In this document: piece after piece, positions 23,531 to 35,266 of the stretch
Numbering within the stretch: the stretch's first letter is position 1
Layout: each line of letters opens with the position of its first letter
Origin: Cichorium intybus
Lineage: Eukaryota; Streptophyta; Magnoliopsida; Asterales; Asteraceae
Direction of reading: 5' to 3'
DNA length: 64,000 bases
NCBI GenBank assembly: GCA_023525715.1
Contig: CM042012.1
Coordinates: forward strand, 59,361,205-59,425,204
Program-made: the position numbers and the translations under genes
The notes under the pieces: generated by a model
The model's input: only the letters and a program-made list of their open reading frames with translations
Database searches by the model: none
Told to the model about the DNA's origin: nothing

Positions 23531-24368
23531 ATAAGTCTATGACTTTAATTGTCAAATTTATCTTCTGATTAACAAATCTCTGTTTCCTAGAAAGTGCTGC
23601 TGAACTCTGACCCAGTCAGTTCTGTCCATAGATAAGTGATCAGATGATCCTCCGTCCAACAAGATATTTCTGGACTCGAGACATGGATTAGAATCAATCT
23701 CAGTCCGATACTCTGTTTCCCGATTTCTGATTTGCTTATGACTTTTAAGACTACAATTGAACACATCAATTAAGTCCTGGTTGGCCAACACTTTCAGTCA
23801 ACTTCAAAATCATCGAGAGGCCTACAGATATCTGTTTCCTGTCAGGGTCAAGGGACGAATACGCTTCGACTCATATGTTTGTATCTTTTACCAGACAAAT
23901 CACTCATAACAATACATTTTATAACATCGAGTTACCGATACGTTTTCACATTATTAATGAATGACCGTCTTGCAAATTATAACTCATATCTCTTCACTTT
24001 AAGATCATAAGATGTTATCGTCTCAACATTGCTCGTGATGTAATCCATGAAGCAATCTGTTGAGCGCGGGCTTATCCCATACTCAAATCTCCATTTCTAA
24101 GTACTCATAAACGTTTGTAGCAATCTTATTGCTATGTCTAACTCCTTAGACAATCTACAAACCAATTCATGACAGTCTTCGTTCATACTTACTCCCTAAA
24201 AGTATGAGTGACTGTGGACCTTTGAATAATCCAATTATTCAGGAAGTAAGCATGCAAAAATGAAACACAATAATAAACAATTGACACAGGCAGTAAACAA
24301 TACTCATTAATAAATATCTATTGTTAAATCACCAAAGTCAATTACTGTTACAAGTTTCAAAACCTTAT
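23531..24368 (-). other. Copia-1 3' untranslated region
   Basis: About 840 bp between the RNase H stop and the PPT with no coding frame. It is clearly homologous to copia-2 3' region at about 46230-46520 and 48884-49327, including the exact site where the solo LTR is inserted in copia-2. Confidence 0.75.
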
Positions 24369-24890
24369 CTAATTACTAAAACTAATATCATCTCTGAATC
24401 CAATGCTCCTAGCATGTTGATTATGCTTGATCATACTTAGAGCCTTTGTCAAGGGATCTGCAGGATTATCTTCAGATGATACCTTCTTTACAATGAGGTG
24501 ACCTTCTTCTACTCTATGTCGAATGTAGTGGTAGTTTCTGTCGATATGCCTGGGCTTTCCATGATCTTGCGGTTCCTTTGTCAGGGCGACCGCTCCTTCA
24601 TTATCGAAGAACAGTTCCATTGACTCCTGAATGCTCGAGACTACTCCAAGGTCACCGATGAAGTTTTTCAGCCAAGTCGCTTCCTTTGACGCTTCACTCG
24701 CTGCTATGTACTCTGATTCACACGTCGAATCAGCCACCGTCTCTTGCTTTGAACTTTTCCAAGTCACTGCTCCCCCGTTCAAAAGGAATACCCAGCCCGA
24801 CTGAGACCGACCGTTGTCTCTATCTGTCTGAAAGCTGGCATCTGTATACCCGTTAACTCTCAAAGTATCACTGCCACCAAGGACCAACAC
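24369..24890 (-). pseudogene. Copia-1 RNase H domain (separated part of pol)
   Basis: Minus-strand frame 24369-24959 is Copia RNase H from 24890 down. Seen: NGYTDASFQTDRDNGRSQSG, AVTWKSSKQETVADSTCESE followed by YIAASEASKEATWLKNF, LFFDNEGAVALTKEP, KPRHIDRNYHYIRHRVEEG and ADPLTKAL. The catalytic acidic positions (TDA, SEYIA) look intact. The N-terminal codons of the ORF above 24890 belong to the G2 LTR. It degrades the RNA strand during cDNA synthesis; here it is cut from RT by 9 kb of G2. Confidence 0.92.
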
Positions 24891-26722
24891 TGTCACACCC
24901 CGATCCTTAGCGGAATCGATAAACGGGAATATAGTATTAATAAAAATAATTAGACACATATTCTTATATTATATGAATTAACAATAATCCAAATTTTGTT
25001 TTGAATAATAATGTATTCATATGTTAAATGAATTTTAAATTGAATTAATTACTTTGCTTAATTAATTTACATTTTCACTTTAGGCAAGATTTTAATAAAT
25101 TCTTATTAAAATAATAACTAGTCAAATTATAAGTATTTACAGATTTTATATATTATAAACAATTATTTATATGAAATAATCATTAAAAATGCATTTTTAC
25201 ATGCTTAGATATTTAGGAAAATGGTTTTAAATAATAAACAGTAATGAAACATTCTGAAATTATCAGAAAATCATTATTTCATAAAATAGTAATTACTGTA
25301 AAATTTTCATATTTTTCTTAACTTCTTTAGTATTTATTTAGTATTTTAATAATTAAACCACAACAAATTTCGGGAAAAATAATAAATGATTCCCAAAAAT
25401 TCTGGAAAATTAACCATAGTTTTCTAACATTATACTTAGCCTACTGTAAATATTTTGGATATTTTGGACTTTGGGAAGTATTTCTTATGTTTTTCATTAT
25501 TAACTAATCAATAAAATAATAAATAATAGGAAACTATTAAGAGAAATTCATTAGACTTTTTATTTATGATTAAAATGTTATATATGATATTCTGATAAGG
25601 TTTTAAAATTTTTGGACATGTGTAGCTATTTATTATCAATTTAAACCATTAAATAATCATTAAATCAGTAAAAATAAGCAAACATTCTTAAACAAATCTG
25701 TAAATTGCTTCATGGAGTCTTTAAAATGTTAATAAGGTGCGAAAAATATAAAATCTAGTTTTTAACATACATAACTATATTTTACTATTTATTTATCTAC
25801 AACAAAATAAAATACAAAATAAGCATCAAACAGTAATATAAATGCATGCAACTTTATAAATCCACTTTACGCAATATATGGGTTGTTCCAAAATTTTCTC
25901 AGAATTTATTGACTGCAAAAAGTGTTTTATGTGAATTGTTGCGATATTTTATTTCAATAATTATAGTAATTCAATAAAAATAAGTTATTTTCTAAAAATT
26001 TCCAGAACTTCTTATTTTATTCATGGGATCCTGGAAAAATCAGGTTTATGCATAAAATGAGTTTTAGATAGTTTGGTGGATTTAATTTGTTTCATTCATG
26101 AATTTGAGACTTTTAACAACATACTTTGATGAATGATTCAAGAGGGATGAAGCTTTGAGTATATTGGAGTGTTCTTGGCTGAAATATGAAAATTTCTAGG
26201 AGGAATTTCGAGATTGAGAGTGAGAGAAAGAATAGATATGGTTTGAGTGGTGATGAGAATAATGTGTTGGGAGAAAAATGAAAGGAAAGATGATGGGAGG
26301 TGTGAGTGGGAGACAATGGGAATAAAATTTTACTTTTGGTGGTCTTCATAATTCCCCACTAACACAAGCATCTTATGAGTTTTATAAAATTTAATGTAGT
26401 GTTTATAAAAATAGAGTTTTATAAAAAAAATAGGTTATTATTTGATTATAACAATCTACTTTGATTTGAAGTTTAATTATAGCATTCAAGTTTGATTTTT
26501 TTAATTTAATTAGAGCATCATACTTTGATTTGATTTTAATATGGTATCATAATTTAATTTGATTATAGTTATAACGTTATACTATGCTATATTGCTATTA
26601 ACGTCAATTTATATCGTAGTGTAAGGGTTTTGATCCTATTAGCGTCAACAAATCTCGAGTAGGGTTTATTAAATTTCCAATTGAGTTGGGTTGACCCGAA
26701 TCCATTTTAGGCGGATGTCACA
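24891..26722 (-). repeat. G2 3' LTR
   Basis: Bounded by TSD AACAC on the outside and the PPT on the inside. The ORF at 26113-26349 recurs in the other LTR (33345-33581) and is not a gene. Confidence 0.93.
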
Positions 26723-26740
26723 GTCTCCCCTACTTTAGGA
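26723..26740 (-). other. G2 polypurine tract
   Basis: Minus strand CCTAAAGTAGGGGAGAC next to the 3' LTR, preceded by AAATTTCGGGACGAAATTTC, a typical plant Gypsy tail. Confidence 0.85.
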
Positions 26741-26772
26741 AATTTCGTCCCGAAATTTAAGAAGATAGTACC

Positions 26773-27603
26773 TTAAGAGAAAAGTTGCGGGTATTTGGTA
26801 CGCATTTGATCCTCATGCTCCCATGTATACTCGGGTCCACGTGCTGACTGCCACCTAACCTTGACCAGGGGAATGCGACTTCTTTTGAGTTGCTTTTCCT
26901 TTCGGTCAGCAATTTCCAAGGGTTTCTCGATAAATTGCATTGTCTCATCGATTTGGATATCCTCGAGAGGAACATGAAGGTTCTCGTCAGCTAAACACTT
27001 CTTGAGGTTGGCTATATGAAATACTGGGTGAACTTTATTAAGCTCTATTGGAAGATCCAACTCGTAGGCTACTGGTCCGATCCTTTTCAGGATTTTGAAC
27101 GGGCCTACAAAGCGTGGTGCCAATTTACCCTTGCGCCCAAATCGAACCACACCTTTCCATGGTGACACTTTTAACATGACCATGTCACCCACGGTAAATT
27201 CAAGCGGTTTGCGTCGCTTGTCGGCGTAACTCTTTTGTCGGCTACGAGCTGCGAGAAGGTTATTGTGAATCTGAGTGATTTTGTCGGTTGTTTCCTGGAT
27301 AAGCTCAGGACCAACGATTGGAGAATCCACTGTTGCACGAATCACGTGGGACTCGCCAATTTCATGCCAGCAAATAGGAGATCGGCATTTACGGCCATAT
27401 AATGCCTCGAATGGAGGCATCTTGATGCTAGAATGATAACTGTTATTATAGGAGAATTCCACCAACGGTAAATGACAGTCCCAGTTTCCTCCGAAATCTA
27501 AGACACACGCCCTCAACATATCTTCGAGTGTTTGAATTGTCCTATTAGATTGACCATCAGTTTGAGGATGATAGGCGATACTGAGATCGAGGCGGGTTCC
27601 CAT
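26773..27603 (-). pseudogene. G2 integrase core end and chromodomain-like C-terminus
   Basis: A 276-codon minus-strand frame. It begins in the catalytic core (LDLSIAYHPQTDGQSNRT...LEDMLRACV), continues with SYNNSYHSSIKMPPFEALYG and RQKSYADKRRKPLEF, the SH3-like part (MLKVSPWKGVVRFGRKGKL, GPFKILKRIGPVAYELDLP, VHPVFHIANLKKCL), and ends in a chromodomain-like module (PLVKVRWQSARGPEYTWEHE) that may guide insertion into chromatin. The catalytic Glu expected in QSERT is Asn here, so the enzyme should be dead. It is out of frame with the upstream piece at 27690. Confidence 0.92.
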
Positions 27604-27689
27604 GGCTGCTTGAAGTGATTGCCAAAACCGAGAGAGAAATCTCCCATCACGATCTGAAATGATGCTGAGAGGGATGCCATGCCGACTAA

Positions 27690-28058
27690 CTATCTCGTCG
27701 ATGTAAATCCGAGCAAGTTGTTCAACCTTGAAATGTTCACGGATGGGAAGGAAATGAGAGATTTGGTCAAACGATCAATGATTACCCAAATGTTGTCGTG
27801 TCCCTTGGTGGTACGGGGAAGTTTGGTTATGAAATCCATGGCGATCGCTTCCCATTTCCACTCGGGGATTACCGGTTGGACCAATAGTCCAGAGGGTCGT
27901 TGATGTTCTGCTTTGACCCTGGAACATGTAAGACATTTGGCCACGAATAAAGCAATATCCTTTTTCATTCCCGACCACCAATAATTGGTTCTCAGGCCAT
28001 GATACATCTTGTCAGCACCAGGATGAATGGAATATCGAGTTTTATGGATTTCTTCCAT
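27690..28058 (-). pseudogene. G2 integrase zinc-binding domain and core start
   Basis: HKTRYSIHPGADKMY, YWWSGMKKDIALFVAKCLTC (H-H-C-C zinc site), EHQRPSGLL, then the first catalytic Asp in AMDFITKLPRTTKGHDNIWV. A frameshift before 27690 separates it from the rest. Confidence 0.9.
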
Positions 28059-28103
28059 CAGGAAGGTACGAAGATTGTCGCGATCTGGGATCCAGATGCG
28101 ATC

Positions 28104-28925
28104 TTAATAATAGAAAATACCATCAGATTTACTTTCCAACTCCCCATCAATTCCCGTGGGCATGTCATTTTCGGTAATTGCCGAGTGTTGGGCTCCTCGA
28201 ATTCGGTCACTGAGATTGGACAAGATAGGAGAACATATTAGATGAAATGCTTTGGCATGTTCTTTTCGACTTAACGCGTCGGCTACCACGTTTGCCTTAC
28301 CCGGATGATAGCGTATTTCACACTCGTAATCATTTAGGAGTTCGACCCATCGTGTTTGTCTCATATTGAGCTCCTTTTGATTAAGAATATGTTGCAAGCT
28401 CTTGTGGTCGGTGAAAATTACGCATTTAGTGCCGTAAAGGTAATGCCTCCAAATTTTAAGAGCGAAAACCACGGCACCGAGCTCCAAATCATGAGTCGTA
28501 TAATTCCTTTCATGGATTTTGAGTCGTCGCGATGCGTAATCTATAACCTTTCTCCTTTACATCAAAACACAACCTAGACCGAGATTGGAGGCATCGCAGT
28601 ATACCACGAAATCTTCAGATCCATCAGAGAGTGTAAGAATCGGAGCGTCACACAATCTTTGTTTAAGGGTTTGGAAAGCGTCTTCCTGCTTGGATCCCCA
28701 ATCAAATGGCGTACCCTTGCAAGTGAGAAAAGTAAGCGGTAAAGCGATCTTTGAGAAATTTGAAATGAAACGCCGGTAATAGCCAGCTAAACCGATGAAT
28801 GATCGAATTTCCTTGGGGGTACGTGGGGCTTTCCAATTCTTGACTGCTTCAACTTTTGCGGGATCGACTAAAATACCCTTGTCACTTACAATATGACCGA
28901 GGAATTGTACCTCATTTAACCAAAA
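28104..28925 (-). pseudogene. G2 RNase H and RT connection
   Basis: Reads on from RT: FLGH, EIRSFIGLAGYYRRF, VVYCDASNLGLGCVLM then a stop where Gln is expected, VIDYASRRLKIHERNYTTHD, IWRHYLYGTKCVIFTDHKSL, ELNMRQTRWVELLNDY and YHPGKANVVADALSRKEH. The longest open part is 28104-28487. Confidence 0.9.
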
Positions 28926-29591
28926 CTAGCATTTCGAAAATTTGGCATAAAGCTGATTTCCTTGCAATGTTTGGAGAGTTAGACGAAGGTGTCTTTCATG
29001 GTCTGCCTTTGTCTTGGAGTAAATGAGGATGTCATCAATAAAGACGATAACAAAACGGTCGAGATAAGGTTTAAATACCCGATTCATCAACTCCATGAAT
29101 GCGGCAGGGGCATTCGTTAGGCCAAAAGGCATAACGGTGAACTCGTAATGACCATAGCGGGTTCGGAAAGCGGTTTTGGGGATGTCTTCTTCCCGTACTC
29201 GAAGTTGGTGATAACCCGAGCGGAGGTCGATTTTTGAGAAGCATGAAGCTCCTTGAAGCTGATAAAAAAGGTCGTCGATCCGAGGTAACGGATATCGGTT
29301 CTTGATGGTCAATTTATTTAACTCCCGATAATCGATACACATACGAAACGAACCATCTTTCTTTTTGATGAAGAGAACCGGGGCTCCCCAGGGTGAAGTA
29401 CTAGGGCGGATAAATACCTTATCGGTCAATTCTTGGAGCTGACTTGCCAATTCTTGCATCTCGGTTGGAGCCAACCGATATGGAGACTTGGCTATGGGAG
29501 CAGCCTCAGGAACGAGATCGATGCGGAACTCTAGCTCACGTACTAGAGGGAGTCCAAATACGCATCGGGAAAGATGTCGGGAAAGTCTCAT
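28926..29591 (-). pseudogene. G2 reverse transcriptase
   Basis: Contains KKDGSFRMCIDYRELNK, FSKIDLRSGYHQLRV, MPFGLTNAPAAFMELMNRVF and catalytic FIDDILIYSK; the core is well preserved. The frame ends in TAG where Glu of KCEFW is expected. The first ~20 codons are frame-shifted relative to protease: a stop and indel lie in the DVFPDD-like linker at about 29540-29590. Confidence 0.92.
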
Positions 29592-30163
29592 ACAATCGGA
29601 ATATCTTCGATCTTCTTTTCATTGACCTTTGTTTCCACCACATGGGCTAAGAAAGCCATGTATTCTTTACGTAGATATGATCGAGCTTGAGTACATGACA
29701 TAAGACTAAGCTTTTTTGAATGTATCCCGCCATAAATACGAAGACTTTGACCGTCGGCGAGAGGAATACGAATAAACTTCTCGTAACATACTATTTCAGC
29801 ATGGTTTTGGGATAGCCAATCCATTCCCACGATGATGTCGAAGCTACCAAGTTTCATAGGAACTAAATTGAAGGAAAATTTATGACCGCAGAAATCGAAA
29901 GTGCAATCTTGGATGACTGCATTGAGTGAAATGTATTTCCCATTGGCGACTTCTACGGTAAAGTTTTCATCAAGAATCGTGCGAGGTGTGTGAAGTATGG
30001 GTTCAAATTCCAAAGACACAAAACTTTTATCGGCACCTGAATCAAAAAGTACTGACGCGTAGCAGTCATTTATGAGAAACGTACCATTTACGACCTTGTT
30101 ATCGGTCTGTGCTTGGGTTGCGGTAATGACAAATGCTCGGCCTTTGGGAGCTGGAACCTGCAT
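29588..30163 (-). pseudogene. G2 aspartic protease
   Basis: Catalytic LFDSGADKSFVS and the second hallmark FDIIVGMDWLSQNHAEIVC are both present. It lies in the same frame as gag, separated only by one TAG (minus-strand context GCC TAG GCA). It ends at TGA in the linker to RT. Confidence 0.92.
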
Positions 30164-30175
30164 TGTTGGATTTGC

Positions 30176-31294
30176 CTAGGCTTGAGTGTTAATGATATTG
30201 ACAAGCCTAGGACACGCGTTTCTGAAATGGATGGGGTCACCACATTTGAAGCATGTTCCAGTTGGATACCGGGTTTGTGTTTGCTGATTTGAGGGTAGAG
30301 CGAATGGTCGCTGAGTTTTTGGTGCACGGAATGTGTCCGCCAAGTGGCCATAGCGACCACAAGTCGTACAAAGGCGACACGGGCTAGTGGACATATGGTG
30401 ATAGTTACAATGGTTACAAAGGGGGTGAGGTCCGGTATACGGCTTTTTGTTTGGTTGGGTGACTTGGGTGATAGGAGTAGCAGGGGTAATAACAGCATGG
30501 TTGTGGTGATGGCTTTTCCGCTTCTTTTTGTCATGTCGGTTTGAGGAGTCGGACTTGACAATTAGGGGAGTCTCAGGGGTCGACTTTTCAGTTGTCATCT
30601 TTGAACCCTTGCGTGGGAGGACACCATCGTTCATATTATCCTCTTGGAGTTGACCTGCTATTTCAATAGCGGATTCCAGGGTAGATGGCCTGCTGCTGGT
30701 TACCGAATCACGGATCCGGCTCGGTAACCCTTTGATGTAGCGGCGTATTGCAGTTTTCATAGGTTGAACGATGTGAGGTAGGAGTCTTGAAAGATCATGG
30801 AATCTATTAGTGTAGGTCGCGTTGTCTCCTCCTACCTGTTTCAGATTCCAGAATTCCTCCTCGAGAGTTTGCAATTCGCTGTCAGGGCAGAACTTCTCCA
30901 TCATGCGTTCCTTTAGTTTTGACCAGGTCATTCCCAAGGCAACAGCCTCCCCTTTTGCCAGTTTTTCTAGGTTCCACCATGAGAGAGCATGACCTTGGAG
31001 GCATCCTGTAGCGTGACGGACCATCAGGTCCTCAGGGCACTCGCTGTGAATGAAAGTACTCTCCATTTCTTCGATCCATGTGAGGAGTGCGGTGGCACAA
31101 TCGGTGCCTTTGAAGTAAGGCAGTTTACAGCTACGAAAGTGCTTAAACGAGCAACGATGAGTGGTTGCTGGAGCTTGCGGCTGAAGAGCTTGAAGATGGG
31201 TTGCAATTGTTGTGATGACATTTGCTACCTCCTTAGCGATAAGGGCGGCTAGCCTTCGGTTGTTACGAGCAGCGTATGGGGGTCGTAATGCCAT
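30176..31294 (-). pseudogene. G2 Gag
   Basis: 372 codons, the most complete ORF of G2. Retrotransposon-gag core: CKLPYFKGTDCATALLTWIE, HALSWWNLEK, TWSKLKERMMEKFCP and DNATYTNRFHDLSRLLPHIV. Two zinc knuckles near the end: CTTCGRYGHLADTF, in which the last Cys is Phe, and CFKCGDPIHFRNAC, intact. It ends at an in-frame TAG before protease. Confidence 0.92.
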
Positions 31295-32107
31295 CTATGA
31301 GAAACACGCATATGGACTTGTGAGTTATTTGTAAATTGATTATGGAAATTAAGTTTGTAGACATTGTTGGGTAAAATGATTGTAAAACACTTATTGGGCC
31401 AAGGTTAGGAGTGTTGGGCACCTTTTGGGCTTTCTATGGGTACTAAATGTGAAGCATGTAGCAATTGCGTGGGCCCCCACAATACTAAGTTTTCACATGT
31501 TTTTCCCACTTCTAGGCCTATTAGGGAACTTAATAGTCCAATGAGTTGGCCATTTTGGAGTGTATCCTTTCGGATACGTTTGATAAGGTCGGGTATTTTG
31601 ATGGCTCAAAAGTAATGTGAATGACGCGCTTTGGCCTATAGGTTTGGGAACTCTCGCCTTAGGTCCCCAGGTAAGCAAACTGGTCCCTCGGTTGATTGGG
31701 ATGTATACGAATGCTTACCTAGTCAGGACTTTCGGGCTACCGACACCTCCCCCTTCCAGTTACTACGCGTCCATTACTTTGATCCTACCCAACTAGAGTG
31801 GATGACTTTTAATTTCCTATGAGCTCTGAGGAATATATATGTATGTAAATTTTTATTTTGAAATCATTTGAGTATGTGTGTGATTTTAAGAGAAAGAGGA
31901 GAAAATTCACAAGTGTATGCACATATATAAGTGTCGGGAGTAATACGTAAGCACATAAGGGAGCAATTAGAACACAAAGGTATTCCTAGGATTTTCTAAG
32001 TGCGAATTGCATGCAGTTGTGTGTGCATTTTATAAACTAGCATACGAGAGGACCCTAGAGGCTATAGACTAGGTCAAGGCAATTAACCTAATTCCCTATA
32101 GTCAAGG
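31295..32107 (-). other. G2 untranslated leader
   Basis: About 810 bp between PBS and gag ATG. No coding frame recognised and no clear structure noted. Confidence 0.7.
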
Positions 32108-32119
32108 GCTCTGATACCA
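32108..32119 (-). other. G2 primer-binding site
   Basis: Plus strand GCTCTGATACCA; minus strand TGGTATCAGAGC, three bases inside the 5' LTR. Confidence 0.9.
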
Positions 32120-32122
32120 ATC

Positions 32123-33952
32123 TGTCACACCACGATCCTTGGCAGAATCGATAAATGGGAATATAGTATTAATAAAAATAATTAGACACATATTCTTATA
32201 TTAGATGAATTAACAATAATCCAAATTTTGTTTTGAATATTAATGTATTGATATGTTAAATGAATTTTAAATTGAATTAATTACTTTGCTTAATTAATTT
32301 ATATTTTCACTTTAGGCAAGATTTTAATAATTTCTTATTAAAATAATAACTAGTCAAATTATAAGTATTTACAGATTTTATATATTATAAACAATTATTT
32401 ATATGAAATAATCATCAAAAATGCCTTTTTACATGCTTAGATATTTAGGAAAATGGTTTTAAATACTAAACAGTAATGAAACATTCTGAAATTATCAGAA
32501 AATCATTATTTCATAAAATAGTAATTACTGTAAAATTTTTATATTTTTCTTAACTGGTTTAGTATTTATTTAGTATTTTAATAATTAAACCATAACAAAT
32601 TTCGGGAAAAATAATAAATGATTCCCAAAACTTCTGGAAAATTAACCATAGTTTCCTAACATTATATTGAGCCTACTGTAAATATTTTGGATATTTTGGA
32701 CTATGGGAAGTATTTCTTATGTTTTTCATTATTAACTAATCAATAAAATCATAAATAATAGGAAAATATTAAGAGAAATTCATTAGACTTTTTATTTATG
32801 ATTAACATGTTATATATGATATTCTGATAAGGTTTTATAAATTTTGGACATGTGTAGCTATTTATTATCAATTTAAACCATTAAATAATCATTAAATCAG
32901 TAAAAATAAGCAAACATTCTTAAAAAAATCTATAAATTTTGTAATGGAGTGTTTAAATTTTTAATAAGGTGCGAAAAATATAAAATCTAGTTTTTAACAT
33001 ACATAACTATATTTTGTAATTTATTTATCTACAACAAAATAAAATACAAAATAAGCATCAAACAGTAATATAAATGCATGAAACTTTATAAACCACTTTA
33101 CGCAATATATGGGTTGTTCCATAATTTTCTCAGAATTTATTGACTGCAAAAAGTATTTTATGTGAATTATTGCCCTATTTTATTGCAATAATTATAGTAA
33201 TTCAATAAAAATAAGTTATTTTCTGAAAATTTCCAGAACTTCTTATTTTATTTATGGGATCCTAAGAAAAATTAGGTTTATGCATAAAATGAGTTTTAGA
33301 TAGTTTGGTGGATTTAATTTGTTTCATTCATGAATTTGAGACTTTTAACAACATACCTTGATGAATGATTCAAGAGGGATGAAGATTTGAGTATATTGGA
33401 GTGTTCTTGGCTGAAATATGAAGATTTCTAGGAGGAATTTCGAGATTGATAGTGAGGGAAAGAATATATATGGTTTGAGTGGTAATGAGAATAATGTGTT
33501 GGGAGAAAAATGAAAGGAAAGATGATGGGAGGTGTGAGTGGGCGACAATGGGAATAAACTTTTACTTTTGGTGGTCTTCATAATTCCCCACTAACACAAG
33601 CATCTTAAGAGTTTTATAAAATTTAATATAGTGTTTATAAAAATAGAGTTTTATAAAAAAATAGGTTATTATTTGATTATAACAATCTACTTTGATTTGA
33701 AGTTTAATTATAGCATCAGGTTTGATTTTTTTAATTTAATTAGAGCATCATACTTTGATTTGATTTTAATATGGTATCATAATTTAATTTGATTATAGTT
33801 ATAACGTTATACTATGCTATATTGCTATTAACGTCAATTTATATCGTAGTGTAAGGGTTTTGATCCTATTAGCGTCAACAAATATCGAGTAGGGTTTATT
33901 AAATTTCCAATTGAGTTGGGTTGACCCGAATCCATTTTAGGCGGATGTCACA
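32123..33952 (-). repeat. G2 5' LTR
   Basis: Partner of 24891-26722, 1830 bp against 1832 bp. Several early differences from the 3' LTR are transitions (for example CCCCGATCCTTAG vs CCACGATCCTTGG also includes one transversion). Confidence 0.93.
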
Positions 33953-35095
33953 AACACCATGTTCTTTGTCCTTCGCAGATACTTGAGTATATTCTTGACA
34001 GCTATCCAATGTGCCCGGTTCCCGTGGAACTGACTGACCATGCTTAAAGCAAAAGCCACATCAGGGAGAGTACACGTCATAGCCTACATGATCGACCCTA
34101 CAGCCGAGGCATAAAGGTACCCGACTCATCTCAGCTATCTCTTCGTCAGTACTCGGACTTTGAGTCTTACTCAACTTTGCATTACTTTGGATAGGCAGCT
34201 CTCCCTTCTTGGAATTTTCCATACTGAATCTTTTCAGCACCTTTTCCATGTATGTACTTTGACTAAGTCCGATTAGTCTTTTCTTCCTATCTCTCAATAT
34301 TCTTATCCCAAGAATATAGGCAGCTTCTCCGAGGTCTTTCATGGCGAAACACTTCCCGAGCCAAGATTTGACATCTTGCAAGGTCGGAACGTCGTTTCGC
34401 ATGAGCAGTATGTCATCAACATACAACACCAGAAAAGTGACTATACTCCCACTAGCCTTGACATATACACATGACTCATCCTCGCTCCTAGAGAAACCAA
34501 ACTCTTTGACTTTCTCATTGAAACGAAGATTCCAGCTGCGAGACGCTTGTTTCAATCCGTAGATTGATTTCTCAAGCTTACACACCTTATCAAGATACTT
34601 TTCATCGACAAAACCCTCTGGCTGATTCATGTAAACATCCTCAGTCAACTTCCCGTTAAGGAAAGCAGTTTTGACGTCCATTTGCCAAATTTCATAGTCA
34701 TGAAATGCAGCTATGGCTAGCATAATCCTGATGGACTTTATCTTCGCCACTGGTGAAAAAGTCTCATCATAGTCAACCCTCGGGGTTTGAGTGAAACCTT
34801 TCGCAACCAGTCTGGCCTTAAAGGTGTGCACCTTTCCATCCATGTCGGTCTTCTTCTTGAAGATCCACTTGCACCCGACTGTCTTGCGACCCGGTACATT
34901 GTCAACCAAGTTCCAAACTTGATTGTCATACATGGACTTGATCTCGCGGTCCATTGCCTCTTTCCACTTGGCAGACTCAAGGCCCACCCCTGCTTCCTGG
35001 TAGTTAGCTGGTTTATATAAATTTGTCAGTTTCCTATCACTGACAAACGTATCTCCATCCGTAGTTATATAGAAACCATAAATCTCGGGTGGCAT
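33953..35095 (-). pseudogene. Copia-1 reverse transcriptase
   Basis: A 344-codon minus-strand frame from 35095 to 34061, then a continuation to the G2 insertion site. Seen: KWKEAMDREIKSMYDNQVWN, GCKWIFKKKTDMDGKVHTFK, VDYDETFSPVAKIKSIRIML, QMDVKTAFLNGKLTEDVYM, IYGLKQASRSWNLRF and catalytic LYVDDILLM. The end of the frame is shifted just before the connection to RNase H. This is classic Ty1/Copia RT. Confidence 0.93.
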
Positions 35096-35266
35096 GCTAA
35101 CTCTACCGGAGCACCTAAGAGGTAAGGATACATCTGTCGGACCAACAGGAACTTCTTCCTGTTATTGGTTGCTAGTTTCTCCTAAGGTTGTGTCATCTAA
35201 TGACTCTTGAATTTCTTTAAGATCAATGGTACTCCCACTGTCCTCTTTGGATATGAGCTCTCTCTC

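Larger units (their letters stand above)
24891..33952 (-). mobile_element. G2: full-length Ty3/Gypsy element nested in copia-1
   Basis: LTRs 24891-26722 (1832 bp) and 32123-33952 (1830 bp), both TGTCACACC...GATGTCACA on the plus strand. The perfect TSD AACAC lies at 24886-24890 and 33953-33957. Minus-strand order: 5' LTR, PBS, leader, gag, protease, RT, RNase H, integrase, chromodomain-like end, PPT, 3' LTR. It sits between the RT and RNase H parts of copia-1. LTRs differ at only a few percent of sites by eye, but the coding region has several stops and frameshifts. Confidence 0.94.
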
